From Serratia liquefaciens ATCC 27592 (GTDB lineage Bacteria; Pseudomonadota; Gammaproteobacteria; Enterobacterales; Enterobacteriaceae): a stretch of DNA of 64,000 nt. Made by a program: the position numbers and the translations under genes. The notes under the pieces were generated by a model. It did not search any database. It was not told where the DNA came from and was given only the letters and a program-made list of their open reading frames with translations. Positions 16,577 to 25,086 of the stretch are shown here, in pieces. The stretch lies in contig NC_021741.1 in assembly GCF_000422085.1 (NCBI RefSeq), positions 3,968,001 through 4,032,000 of the forward strand, given 5' to 3'. The stretch's first letter is position 1. Every line of letters starts with the position of its first letter.

Positions 16577-17605
16577 TTAGTTACTCGGGAATATTTCCCG
16601 CTGTGTTTGTTCGAATCGGTCTGGTTCCAACTCAACCCCCAGCCCAATGCGGCCCAGCTTGATAGCCGCCTTAATCGTTGAGCCAGACCCCATGAAGAAG
16701 TCAGCAACGACATCACCTGGGCGACTGCTGGCACTAATGATGTGCTCCATCATTTCAGCAGGCTTTTCGCATGGATGTTTACCGGCATAGAAAGTCACCG
16801 GCGAATACGTCCAGACGTCGGTATAAGGCACCGCAGCAGTTACCGTGAAGGTACGCCGCAATGATTTATATTCTTGGCACAAGTCCAGATATTCGCGGTT
16901 GAGAGTTTTGTATTCCCTTACCAGCTCATGATGGGGGCGATTCAACCCACCAGCCCGATGCTTCTCATTGGCTATGCGGTCAAATAGTGCCTGAAGCTTG
17001 TGATATTGCTCTTCGCTCGGTAGCTGCCACTGACTCTCACTAAACCAATGGCTGGCCATCTGCTTACCTGTCGCCGCGTTGATGTCCTTCGTAGTGACAC
17101 CAAGAGACTGCCGGGCAGATTTGAAGTAGTCGATCAGCGGCTTGAATACGTTCTGTTTCAGCTCTACGCACTTCACAGCGTAGCCGTCAATCTTGGGTTG
17201 TAGAGGCCCAGCATAGTGACCGGCGAAAATGATCCGCTCGGTAGAAGGGAAGAATACGCGTAACCCTTCTTTATGCTGACGTCTCCATGCACCTGACGGT
17301 TTCGCCCAAACGATATGGCTCAGTACGTCGAAGCGCTGGCGAACCAGCAGCTCAGTATCAGAGGCCAAACGGCTACCGCAAAACATATATAGACTGCCGT
17401 TCGGCTTGAGCACCCGCCAAAATTCCACCAGCAACGAATCCAGCCAGGCTAAATATTCAGCCTCGGTTTTCCATTGGTTATCCCAGTCGCAAGACTTCAC
17501 CCGGAAATAAGGCGGGTCAGTGGCAATCAGGTCGATGCAGTCATCAGGCAGGGTTTTGATGTATTCGAGTGTGTCAGCGTTGACAAGACTTGTGCTGGAT
17601 ATCAT
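16577..17605 (-). CDS. phage DNA methyltransferase (beta-class, probably N6-adenine)
   Basis: Start placed at 17605 (MISSTSLVNADTLEY), 342 aa; the frame stays open upstream but without a plausible N-terminus. It has the catalytic motif IV TDPPYF near residue 30 and the SAM-binding motif DFFMGSGST near residue 305. Motif IV preceding motif I defines the beta class. A long central insert could hold the target recognition domain. As the first late gene, it may methylate progeny DNA to avoid host restriction. The target site cannot be read from sequence. Confidence 0.9.
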   Translation of the reverse strand: MISSTSLVNADTLEYIKTLPDDCIDLIATDPPYFRVKSCDWDNQWKTEAEYLAWLDSLLVEFWRVLKPNGSLYMFCGSRLASDTELLVRQRFDVLSHIVWAKPSGAWRRQHKEGLRVFFPSTERIIFAGHYAGPLQPKIDGYAVKCVELKQNVFKPLIDYFKSARQSLGVTTKDINAATGKQMASHWFSESQWQLPSEEQYHKLQALFDRIANEKHRAGGLNRPHHELVREYKTLNREYLDLCQEYKSLRRTFTVTAAVPYTDVWTYSPVTFYAGKHPCEKPAEMMEHIISASSRPGDVVADFFMGSGSTIKAAIKLGRIGLGVELEPDRFEQTQREIFPSN

Positions 17606-17962
17606 AAGCGCCCTTGTTTGATAGGCTCGTCCTGCTGTTCGCAGCACGGGCAAAGGTTCGCTTGTGACCATTGACATGAGCAAACTGGTGAATAGGGTGT
17701 TACCGCACTCTATTCGCCGCCCATTCCACAAACATTAATGCACTCATGCCAAAAAACCGCCATTGCTGGCGATGTTTCGATGATAAGCTATGTGACGTAG
17801 TAACCACTCTTAGCAGATTACAACTCTTTTTGCGTACGCGTTAGTGAAAAAAAACAAAATTTTCCGTATTCTTATTAGATGGCTAGGTTACAAGTTTCCT
17901 TAAAGCCCCGCATACTATCAAACTTAAATTATCACGCATGTATATTATTTGGATTAAATTAA
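17606..17962. other. intergenic region: late leader and cargo promoter region
   Basis: About 350 bases separate the methyltransferase start (minus strand) and the divergent cargo pair (plus strand). A minus-strand terminator-like hairpin lies at 17750-17771. The AT-rich part 17820-17960 should hold the plus-strand promoter of the cargo pair. The lambda-like late promoter and Q-binding site on the minus strand are inferred to lie here as well; no unambiguous -35/-10 pair was found. Confidence 0.45.
17750..17771 (-). terminator. tR'-like terminator upstream of the first late gene
   Basis: The minus strand reads CGCCAGCAATGGCGGTTTTTT: a 5-bp stem, GCAA (GNRA) loop and a T run. A terminator just downstream of the late promoter is what Q-type antitermination acts on in lambdoid phages. 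Confidence 0.6.
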
Positions 17963-18892
17963 ATGAATATTAAAAGCATTGGCTTTTCCATTGACAACTT
18001 GAATAAAAACATAAACACATCGGATATAATTAGTCATCTAATAAAGTGTTCCAGCAATGAAATTAAACGAACGGACTATGTGAGAAAGCTTCTCATTTCC
18101 AATGACAAGGACTTTTATACAGGGTTAGTGCTAACATTCAAAAACCAAAAGAAAAACTGCAAATCGACAGTCAAAAATGGGAATTTTGTAGTAAAGGTTG
18201 AAGACTTGAAGGGTGATGAAAAATTAGTTCATTTCAATTTTTTCTGTTTGAAAAAAGACACATTAAAAGGCTTGTACCTTTATTACCATGGCTCATGCTC
18301 GCTTAATATGCTGTTCTCTCACCTACAAACATCCTCTAATGAATACATTAGAAACCTTCAAGAAAAAGAAATTAAAGCTCTCGGAGAAAAACCTGACAAC
18401 AAGAAAATAAAAATAATAAATAAAAAATATTCTGAAAGGCTAAATTTTTCAGTAATTCTAAATAAAAGCAATTTAGAAAAGATTTTAGCTGACTTTAAAG
18501 AAATAAAATCAGCAACATTTAGGTTCAGCAACATTGCTTTCAATCAAGCAGAAATGGTGGCTACAGAAGCATATACAAAAAATACCGACATTACATTTAA
18601 TATAGATCCAACTGAAAGAAAAAAGACATCTCCAATTGCAAGGACAGTAAATGGGGTTTTAAAGGGAATGGGAAACTCTATAACCAAAGGGAAAGTGGTT
18701 GCTACAGATTATAATAACAACGAGAAAATAGTTGATTTTTTCAAATGCCCAACGTTTTTTGATAATTATGATTTTGATGAGATGGCTAATAAAGTTGATG
18801 GACTATCCAATGAAAACTTCACAACAAACGGAATCATAGCTATAATAAAAGAACAAATATTAAATGGTAAGAACAAAAATGAATTTAATTAA
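17963..18892 (+). CDS. AT-rich cargo protein, soluble, RexA-like architecture
   Basis: A 309 aa lysine- and asparagine-rich protein with no signal peptide or membrane segment. Base composition and codon use are far more AT-rich than the flanking phage genes, and it runs opposite to late transcription. It appears alpha/beta, with strands around YTGLVLTF, VHFNFFCL and LNFSVILN and a C-terminal helix. Overlap with a downstream four-TM gene recalls lambda rexA-rexB. I saw no catalytic motif. The Rex comparison rests on size, order and topology, not alignment; Kiwa (KwaA/KwaB) is another two-gene pair of similar make-up. Confidence 0.75.
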   Translation: MNIKSIGFSIDNLNKNINTSDIISHLIKCSSNEIKRTDYVRKLLISNDKDFYTGLVLTFKNQKKNCKSTVKNGNFVVKVEDLKGDEKLVHFNFFCLKKDTLKGLYLYYHGSCSLNMLFSHLQTSSNEYIRNLQEKEIKALGEKPDNKKIKIINKKYSERLNFSVILNKSNLEKILADFKEIKSATFRFSNIAFNQAEMVATEAYTKNTDITFNIDPTERKKTSPIARTVNGVLKGMGNSITKGKVVATDYNNNEKIVDFFKCPTFFDNYDFDEMANKVDGLSNENFTTNGIIAIIKEQILNGKNKNEFN

Positions 18893-19418
18893 TTATCATA
18901 TATCTACATCAATGAAAGCACAGTTCGCTGTGCTTATTATCATATCTATTCTTTTTATTTTAACCACATTCATTATCTATAATGACGATCCTAGTGTAGG
19001 TGGGGATTTTTATGATTTTTATCAAAAAAATTTACGCGGATACTTGTTTTCTGGTTTTATATCTGTAGGTTCATTTCTGTTATCTTTGCATACATTTGTA
19101 ATCGTCAATCTGAAAGACAAGCTATTTTCAACCGAATCATATAAAAACATATTTGCCCAATCGAACGGTATCGAAGTATCAGAAATAAATGAATCCCAAC
19201 TTTTCAAACCTTTAGATAGACTCTCATGTTTTTTAAATGCATCGATATGGTTATCAATAATTACAGCCGTGAGCCAATTTACTATCGGTTTGGCTAACTT
19301 TTCACCGGCATCCATAGTTTGCATATGGCTTGCGATATTAACTATATGCTTCATGCTTAACTCATTGATTTTAATTAGAGAGAATATTAAAAAAATGCTG
19401 AATCAGAGTGTCCGCTAA
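18879..19418 (+). CDS. AT-rich cargo protein, four-TM membrane partner (RexB-like architecture)
   Basis: Using the ATG at 18879 (MNLINYHIST) the product is 179 aa and overlaps the upstream gene by 14 bases, so the two are one operon. Four hydrophobic segments are visible: FAVLIIISILFILTTFIIY near the N-terminus, YLFSGFISVGSFLLSLHTF, ASIWLSIITAVSQFTIGLA and IVCIWLAILTICFMLNSLIL. A soluble loop of about 45 residues separates TM2 and TM3. A membrane effector controlled by the soluble partner is the natural reading, as for RexB. Strongly AT-rich, so probably acquired. Confidence 0.75.
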   Translation: MNLINYHISTSMKAQFAVLIIISILFILTTFIIYNDDPSVGGDFYDFYQKNLRGYLFSGFISVGSFLLSLHTFVIVNLKDKLFSTESYKNIFAQSNGIEVSEINESQLFKPLDRLSCFLNASIWLSIITAVSQFTIGLANFSPASIVCIWLAILTICFMLNSLILIRENIKKMLNQSVR

Positions 19419-19446
19419 GGCCGAGCAGTGCTCGACCTATTGTTAG

Positions 19447-19809
19447 CTAATTAATTTGAAGAGTTACGTTTAATACAGCCAAGCACCCTCCTATAAATCC
19501 TTCTGCGGTTTGCATTTCTTTTCTGACTGTACCATCCGAACATTTGCGGCTTTTAGCTATCTTACGCAGCGATACACCGTAGATATGATGCAAGACAACC
19601 AGATCATACTCATCGGGTTTGTACTTCTTTAATCTAGCTACGCAGCCATCAATCATTAAGCCGTCATCATCGCAGCAAGACTGTTTCCCAGTAGACGTTG
19701 GTGGCAACAATCCTTTAAATCCAGCAGCAATAGGTGAGTAACCAATGCCGCTATCTTGGCGAGCCCAGACCCCCCAACGGGATAGAAGTTCGTACATATC
19801 ACACATCAT
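19447..19809 (-). CDS. antitermination protein Q family
   Basis: A 120 aa protein with the Q-family start LLSRWGVWARQDSGIGYSP and the phrase AAGFKGLLP, then a helix-turn-helix-like segment YGVSLRKIAKSRKCSDGTVRK. Q proteins load on RNA polymerase at the late promoter and let it pass terminators. It is the last gene of the leftward early operon. Two adjacent ATGs overlap the NinG stop (ATGATGA). Confidence 0.9.
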   Translation of the reverse strand: MMCDMYELLSRWGVWARQDSGIGYSPIAAGFKGLLPPTSTGKQSCCDDDGLMIDGCVARLKKYKPDEYDLVVLHHIYGVSLRKIAKSRKCSDGTVRKEMQTAEGFIGGCLAVLNVTLQIN

Positions 19810-20384
19810 GCTGCTCTCTCCTGCTTCAATGCTTTGCGCTTGGCTTTATATGTATCGCGGATACGTTCGTAGTCACTGCGGGTTAACTTGTCTGCTTTCG
19901 GCGGTGGGCCTATCAGCCGGTCAAATCTCACCTGACCTATCTTGGCTATCAGGTTAGGCCGGTATTCGCTCAGGTTCGCTGATTTGAAGTTGTTACAGAC
20001 AGAGCACTGCTTATGGCAATTATCTTCATCAAAGCGCAGCTCTCGATTGCTCCCCACTGTGCGGTAATGCCCGGCGTGATACTGGCCTTCGTGATAGCGT
20101 CCACAACTGATGCAAGGCAGGTCAGCGTCACGTTCACGGATGTAGGCGTTAAATTCGGTTTGTGCCAGGTTGATGAAGTACTGCAACGGCTTAACGGCCA
20201 GCTTGCGAATCTTCAATTTGGCTTTGCGTTCCCTTTCAGCCAGGCGCTTACGTGCGTCACGCTGGTATGCCATAGCGCAGAACGGGCCGCAGACTTTCTG
20301 CAGGTACTTCTCCGGCGTGAATGTCGTTCCACACTGAGCGCAGACCTTATCCTTGTACTGCTTGGGCTTAGTTGGCTTTTTCAT
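19806..20384 (-). CDS. ninG: NinG/Rap recombination protein
   Basis: Start at 20384 (MKKPTKPKQYKDK), 192 aa, close to the lambda NinG length (204). It shows zinc cysteines in VCAQCGTTF and KVCGPFCAMAYQ, then LPCISCGRYHEGQYHAGHYRTVGSNRELRF and CHKQCSVCN, the conserved HNH-like centre of the family. NinG (Rap) is a structure-specific DNA nuclease that assists recombination during phage growth. The start overlaps the primase gene by 17 bases. Confidence 0.95.
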   Translation of the reverse strand: MKKPTKPKQYKDKVCAQCGTTFTPEKYLQKVCGPFCAMAYQRDARKRLAERERKAKLKIRKLAVKPLQYFINLAQTEFNAYIRERDADLPCISCGRYHEGQYHAGHYRTVGSNRELRFDEDNCHKQCSVCNNFKSANLSEYRPNLIAKIGQVRFDRLIGPPPKADKLTRSDYERIRDTYKAKRKALKQERAA

Positions 20385-21354
20385 TTTTTCCCTCACGGTG
20401 GAATATCCACTCGTAGACCTCTGAGCCGTTAAGCAGCAGATCGTTGAAGTCGCCGGATTTAGGCCAGCGGACTGAGACTTGTTGGAGATCGTTTTTTGCC
20501 AGCAGATTGGCGCGGGCACATTCAAAGGCAGCAGCATGGCCAGTAGCAGACGCATCAGCGTCGGCGAAGATAATCAGGCGCTGTACTCCACGGGGTACGC
20601 GGAATTTCTTCATGAATGTGGCGTTCAGAGTCGCCCAGGTGTTGCACTGGGTGATTTGGTGACAAGACAGCGCGGTCTCTATACCTTCGGCGATGCCCAG
20701 CGTGGCGGACGGCGGAAACATGCGAATGGCCACTGATGCGGCATGTTCAAGGTAACTATCCTCTTGCAGCTTCATCATTTTCTTCGGTGCGCCAGCAACA
20801 GTGGCTTTCTGGTCACCGTCCAACAGAGTGCGGTGCAGGTAACACAGTTCGCCTTTGTCGTCCGTTGCCAACGCATAAATAGACTGGTACTCGCCACCGG
20901 CTGCGCGTTGACGTTCACAAAAACGCACGTTCTCGATCGGCAGGCTGGTGATGCCCCGCTGTTTCAGGTACTGGTCTGCGCCGGTACCGCGCAACCCTTT
21001 TAATCCCGCAAATTTGCAGCTTACGCGCTGGCGTTGGGAAGCTATGCCAGAAGAAGGCCCACCAGCCTGATAGTTCTCTTCGGGTGAATAAGTCCGGCCC
21101 ACCAGAGTATCGACCTCTGACGCCAGTGTTTTGAAGTCCTTCCCGGTGGCTCCGGTCAGCAGCGCCCAGCCGTCACCGGCACCACATGAACAAATGTATG
21201 AGCCGGTACCGTTTTTGTCGTCACAACGGAACTTGCCCTTACGCCCACATAACGGGCACTCCCCTTTAAAATGATTTTTCCCTGTTACTGGAGGTAAGCC
21301 GTAAAATTCGAGTATTTTCGGCCAGTGGCCGATAGCTGCCTGTTTGGTATTCAT
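20368..21354 (-). CDS. phage primase with zinc finger and Toprim domain
   Basis: A 328 aa protein. The N-terminal zinc-binding domain has CPLCGRKGKFRC and YICSCGAG (P4 alpha-type). The C-terminal Toprim domain has LGIAEGIETALS with the catalytic glutamate and IIFADADASATGH with the aspartates, then SGDFNDLL. It should make primers for phage replication together with the adjacent helicase. The start overlaps the helicase stop by 4 bases. Confidence 0.92.
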   Translation of the reverse strand: MNTKQAAIGHWPKILEFYGLPPVTGKNHFKGECPLCGRKGKFRCDDKNGTGSYICSCGAGDGWALLTGATGKDFKTLASEVDTLVGRTYSPEENYQAGGPSSGIASQRQRVSCKFAGLKGLRGTGADQYLKQRGITSLPIENVRFCERQRAAGGEYQSIYALATDDKGELCYLHRTLLDGDQKATVAGAPKKMMKLQEDSYLEHAASVAIRMFPPSATLGIAEGIETALSCHQITQCNTWATLNATFMKKFRVPRGVQRLIIFADADASATGHAAAFECARANLLAKNDLQQVSVRWPKSGDFNDLLLNGSEVYEWIFHREGKNEKAN

Positions 21355-22877
21355 GCGGCTTTCCCCTGCTTAGATTTTGCGTAGGCAATCTGTGTTGATT
21401 TAATGAAGTTGCTCACCACCGGCGTAATAGCCATTGGCGTTCTGTGCAGCCCGTTTGGCCATGTGTCGAATTTTTTGCGGTAGACGTGCGAGCACCAGCC
21501 GTCGCTTACAGGCTTGCCCTGGGCGCTACGGGTGCGTTGGTAATAGAGAATTTGACTCCACCAGGCTTGTTTCACCGCTGTGGTGACCACTTCCTTGGCT
21601 TGCTTAACTTTCTTGAGGCTGCGTGTCTTGTCGGTGTCGATGTCTTCACCGGCGATAGGCTTGAATCCACATTTCGGGCAGATGTAAATGCCGACCGGCT
21701 TCACGTAATGACATTGGGTGCATTCTTTCGGCAGGCGCTCTGGCTGTTCGGTTTTAACCACACGGGCCGGGGCATCTTCCATCCCGTCAGAGGTGGCAGG
21801 CAGGTAGTCATATTCGATATCGTCGGGATAGCCCATCTGATGGACAGTGCCGGTGTGGTCGAAGATGATGCAGTGATCTTTCCCAGGCGCAGGGCGAAGG
21901 CCACGGCCCAGAATCTGTATCCACCGGATTTCTGATTTAGTCGGGCGGGCAAAAATGATGCAGCGGACGTCACTGTCAAAGCCAGCCACCAGCACCCCAA
22001 CGTTGATGATGATCTTAGTGATGCCCTGTTCAAAGCGGCTGAGCGTCAGTTGGCGTTCTTCATGGGGTGTTGATGCCGTCATAACCTCAACCATTACACC
22101 CGCCCGGCTGAATTCAACGGTCACGTAATTGGCGTGGGCCACGTTGACGCAGAAACAGATCGTCGGGCGGTCTTCGCCATTCTCCAGCCAGTTTTTGACG
22201 ATATCGCCCACCAACGTCGGGTCACTCATGACCTCGCCGGATTGCGTTTCGTTGTAGTCCCTGCCATAACCTGCTTGTACCGACGTTTTCACATCGCTCA
22301 TGTCAGGGTGTGAAGGGGCGTAAAATTCGTATTTGCTGAGTGCGCCAATTGCGATCAGCTCTTTCATCGTGGTCGGTTTGATCAGCTTCTGGTAATACGT
22401 CCCAAGCCAGGCGGAGAACGGTGTACCGGACAGGCCGATAACCTTCACGTCGGTGTTGCTCGTCAGGTGGTTGATGATTTCCAGAATCTTTTTGCGCTTC
22501 AGGTGGGCTTCATCAATGATCAGCAGATCGATGTTTTCCGGGAAGTCACGACGGATAAGCGTATCGGCAGAGGCAATTTGAATAAGGCGGCTCGGGTCAT
22601 AGGCCGGGTGGTCACGCCAGATATAGCCAATCTCTTCAGCAGGCAAGCCGTACTCAATGAAGCGGTTAGCTGTTTGGTCAAGCAGGACGGTGTACGGGGC
22701 CACAAACATTATGCGCATGTTGCGGCTGATGAACCCGCTGGCGATAAGCGCAGCGATTGCCGTTTTGCCGAACCCTACCGGCGCATACATCATGAATGAG
22801 CCGTGTTGCTTCCATGCCGAGCGCAGCATATTCAGTGCAACAATCTGTTTTTCGCGTGGCTGGATAGTAAGCATCAT
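21351..22877 (-). CDS. DEAD/DEAH-box SF2 helicase for phage replication
   Basis: Start at the ATGATG at 22877/22874 (MMLTIQPREKQ), preceded by GAGGAA; about 508 aa. Walker A is APVGFGKTA, Walker B is IIDEAH, motif III is GLSGTPF and motif VI is QILGRGLRPAPGK. A four-cysteine zinc ribbon, CTQCHY...YICPKCGF, follows the helicase core. SF2 helicases of this type pair with Toprim primases in lambdoid prophages and replace the lambda O/P system. Confidence 0.93.
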   Translation of the reverse strand: MMLTIQPREKQIVALNMLRSAWKQHGSFMMYAPVGFGKTAIAALIASGFISRNMRIMFVAPYTVLLDQTANRFIEYGLPAEEIGYIWRDHPAYDPSRLIQIASADTLIRRDFPENIDLLIIDEAHLKRKKILEIINHLTSNTDVKVIGLSGTPFSAWLGTYYQKLIKPTTMKELIAIGALSKYEFYAPSHPDMSDVKTSVQAGYGRDYNETQSGEVMSDPTLVGDIVKNWLENGEDRPTICFCVNVAHANYVTVEFSRAGVMVEVMTASTPHEERQLTLSRFEQGITKIIINVGVLVAGFDSDVRCIIFARPTKSEIRWIQILGRGLRPAPGKDHCIIFDHTGTVHQMGYPDDIEYDYLPATSDGMEDAPARVVKTEQPERLPKECTQCHYVKPVGIYICPKCGFKPIAGEDIDTDKTRSLKKVKQAKEVVTTAVKQAWWSQILYYQRTRSAQGKPVSDGWCSHVYRKKFDTWPNGLHRTPMAITPVVSNFIKSTQIAYAKSKQGKAA

Positions 22878-22980
22878 CGTTTCATTCCTCGTTTTATCGT
22901 CTAGCCGTCTAAATTTCCGTTTGGCGCTTTTTAACAACTCGATCCCTTAAAGATCTTCCCTCTGGTAAAGCCTGTTCCTG

Positions 22981-23040
22981 CCCCCACACCCCAACCCGAT
23001 CACCCCCCTTTCCCCCCTCTTACCCTTCCCCTCTCCCCCG
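22981..23040 (-). other. G-rich tract, G-quadruplex candidate in the helicase leader
   Basis: Read on the minus (coding) strand the tract has eight separate runs of three to six G within 60 bases, with short purine/T linkers. It lies in the untranslated leader between the 99 aa gene and the helicase, so it would be in the mRNA. A T9 run lies just upstream in the transcript. Nothing here resembles a gene. Confidence 0.7.
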
Positions 23041-23065
23041 TTTAAAAAAAAACCGTTAAAAATTT

Positions 23066-23365
23066 TCATGCCGCTTTTCCGTTCTGCCCCACCAGCGGTG
23101 GCGTGGTAGTTAATCCCTGGCCTGCCCGTGAATACCGTTCGACGAATGTCCTGAGCCGTGTATTCGCTGCCCTGCGGCCTGCGTTGTCCTGCTGGTATGA
23201 AATCTCGGCTAGGACAAACGCGGCCTGGTAAGCCTCCGCGTATGCAAGCGCAATCTTTCCACGTTGCGCAGGCGGTAACATGCCAAGCTGTTCTTGAATC
23301 CATACGGCATCCTCACGGCAAAACACCGTGGGCATGACGGTTCGAACAAACGTTGCAGACTGCAT
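23066..23365 (-). CDS. small conserved phage protein of the replication region
   Basis: A 99 aa protein starting MQSATFVRTVMPTVF after GAGG seven bases upstream. It contains LGMLPPAQRGKIALAYAEAYQAAF, a helical core rich in alanine. It lies between the YmfL-like regulator and the helicase, where lambdoid phages often carry a short replication accessory gene. Function unknown. Confidence 0.75.
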   Translation of the reverse strand: MQSATFVRTVMPTVFCREDAVWIQEQLGMLPPAQRGKIALAYAEAYQAAFVLAEISYQQDNAGRRAANTRLRTFVERYSRAGQGLTTTPPLVGQNGKAA

Positions 23366-23369
23366 ATGC

Positions 23370-23879
23370 TTACCTCACGGGTTTAGGTTCCTCTGCGGGG
23401 CAGAACACGCTGTAAAGCAAGATGACGTGCTCCTGGAACGTTGCCATCAGGCGGTGAGTGTTCTCGTCCAGCGCCTGACGTTCAACGTCGTCAATCTCGC
23501 CGTCTTCAGTGAATTTGCGGACTAATTCGGAGTGCTTGCCGATGTACTCGATAGCTTCCATCAGCTTGCTGTTGATATCGTCGCGGTCGACGTCTTCCAC
23601 CTTAGGCAGAGGTACGTTCACGCTGTGCGATTGACGGGATACGGCGTCGGCAAAGTGGGTATTTCCACCAGCACGCTGCAACACCATGAACCAGCCAATC
23701 GGAAAAATTTGATTGCTGTTTGGGCGAAGACGGTTAAACAGCGCGTCCTCAGTAACTCCAAGCCAATTAGCTGCCTCTGCATAACCGCCAGGCAGACCAG
23801 TGATAATTTTACGGGCGGCACTGATCACCCATTCAGGCTGTTTCTCTGCCTGCCAATCCGGCGCTTTTTGCTGTGACAC
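23370..23879 (-). CDS. YmfL-like/CP76-type phage regulatory protein
   Basis: A 169 aa protein. The N-terminal half, PEWVISAARKIITGLPGGYAE followed by AANWLGVTEDALFNRLR, is the helix-turn-helix of the YmfL family. That family stands downstream of Cro-type genes, where lambda has cII. It probably controls the lysis-lysogeny choice or replication entry. The C-terminal half is acidic and helical. Confidence 0.85.
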   Translation of the reverse strand: MSQQKAPDWQAEKQPEWVISAARKIITGLPGGYAEAANWLGVTEDALFNRLRPNSNQIFPIGWFMVLQRAGGNTHFADAVSRQSHSVNVPLPKVEDVDRDDINSKLMEAIEYIGKHSELVRKFTEDGEIDDVERQALDENTHRLMATFQEHVILLYSVFCPAEEPKPVR

Positions 23880-23945
23880 AGTTGTATTCCTCGGGCTGTG
23901 GTTACATCGTGCAGACCTTTAGGCCATACTTCGATACATCAGGTG

Positions 23946-24179
23946 TTAGGCGGCTTTCTCTTTCAGAATTGCAAACACCAAAACTTCTTTTGAAACAGGC
24001 TCAATGCCTGAAAACTTACGGGTAGCCTTCTCAATTCTCTCGGCCATATCGGGAGAGGCACGTCGATTGCTATAAGCGATCTGGTCCAGGTACCCGGTAG
24101 AGGTTCGAGAGAGCTGAGCAAGACTTTTCCAGTCGGCTTTTGAAGCTGACTGCCTCCAGCGGAGTAAATCGTTGCTCAT
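23946..24179 (-). CDS. Cro-like transcriptional regulator
   Basis: A 77 aa protein with a helix-turn-helix core, WKSLAQLSRTSTGYLDQIAYSNRRASPDMAERIEKA. It is divergent from the CI-like repressor gene and starts 20 bases from a palindromic operator. Position and size make it the Cro equivalent, which would repress cI and favour lytic growth. Confidence 0.87.
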   Translation of the reverse strand: MSNDLLRWRQSASKADWKSLAQLSRTSTGYLDQIAYSNRRASPDMAERIEKATRKFSGIEPVSKEVLVFAILKEKAA

Positions 24180-24199
24180 TAAAATTTACCTTCGTGGTT

Positions 24200-24222
24200 A
24201 AAGATAAAGTGAGTTTATCTTT
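24200..24222. promoter_or_regulatory. operator at the cro/cI divergent promoters
   Basis: A perfect inverted repeat with arms AAAGATAAA and TTTATCTTT separated by GTGAG. Further half sites TGATAAAT/ATTTATCA follow at 24224-24232, 24245-24253 and 24262-24269. The same motif recurs beyond cI, so it is the likely CI/Cro binding sequence. Confidence 0.8.
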
Positions 24223-24297
24223 GTGATAAATTTTATGCAAGACGAATTTATCATTGCGCATATTTATCATTTTGCTAATAGATGGGAACATCTAGGA

Positions 24298-25050
24298 ATG
24301 GAAACTAAAGACATACGCCGCAATAACTTGCGCGACCTGATGGACAGCTACGTTCAGGCAGGTAAAACGAAGGCCGAGTTTGCAGAGATGGCAGGATTGC
24401 CACCAGCACAGCTAAGCCAGCTAACAAGCAGAACACCGGCACGCAATGTCGGTGATATCGTTGCGCGTAGAATAGAGAAGAGTTTGTCATTACGTCATGG
24501 GTGGCTTGACGTGCCGCATGATGTTACAGAGGCACCACACAACAAAGAATCAGGGCAGGTACCCTCCCCGACTAATAATTACAGCTTAAATACTGTCGGA
24601 AACAATTATACTGATCATCCATACAGGATAGAGCTGTTGGATTCGGAACATAGTTGTGGGGTCGGCCATATGAATAATGATTATCCTGATATAGTTCAGT
24701 CCATTGAGATTGATCCTGAATACGCAAAGAGGATGTTTGGCGGCAGGCCTGCAGAGTCATTGAAGATATCAACTGCATCAGGTGACAGTATGAAAGGGAC
24801 TATATCGCCAGGTGAACTGGTAGTTATCGATGTTACGGTCCATTCTTTCAAAAGTGATGGGATTTATGCGTTTACGTACGGCGCTGCATCTCATATCAAG
24901 AGACTTCAGATGGTCAAAGATAAGCTGGTAGTTATCAGCGACAACACCTCTTATGAAAAATGGGAAATTGATCGTAGCAATGAAGATCAGTTCCGCATAG
25001 AGGGTTTTATCGTTGGCAAATGGCTTATGGAATATTCCCGCTTAGGCTAA
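24298..25050 (+). CDS. CI-like repressor (HTH plus S24 LexA-like peptidase)
   Basis: Start at 24298 (METKDIRRNNLRDL), preceded by AGGA; 250 aa. The N-terminal HTH includes KAEFAEMAGLPPAQLSQLTS. The C-terminal S24 domain has ASGDSMKGTISPGELVVID with the nucleophile serine and the later HIKRLQ with the general-base lysine. A Cys-Gly in EHSCGVGH is the likely RecA-stimulated self-cleavage site. SOS induction of the prophage is therefore expected. Operators lie on both sides of the gene. Confidence 0.93.
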   Translation: METKDIRRNNLRDLMDSYVQAGKTKAEFAEMAGLPPAQLSQLTSRTPARNVGDIVARRIEKSLSLRHGWLDVPHDVTEAPHNKESGQVPSPTNNYSLNTVGNNYTDHPYRIELLDSEHSCGVGHMNNDYPDIVQSIEIDPEYAKRMFGGRPAESLKISTASGDSMKGTISPGELVVIDVTVHSFKSDGIYAFTYGAASHIKRLQMVKDKLVVISDNTSYEKWEIDRSNEDQFRIEGFIVGKWLMEYSRLG

Positions 25051-25086
25051 AGCGTCCCCCTCCCCCCATCCTCCACATCAAAAATG

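Noticed and set aside
17963..19418. Direct assignment to Kiwa
   Set aside because: Gene order is soluble first then membrane, the reverse of kwaA-kwaB, and I saw no DUF4868-like signature.
22947..23303. 118-codon frame overlapping the 99 aa gene
   Set aside because: Its C-terminal half is the G-rich tract and it lacks a ribosome site; the 99 aa frame has GAGG at the right distance.
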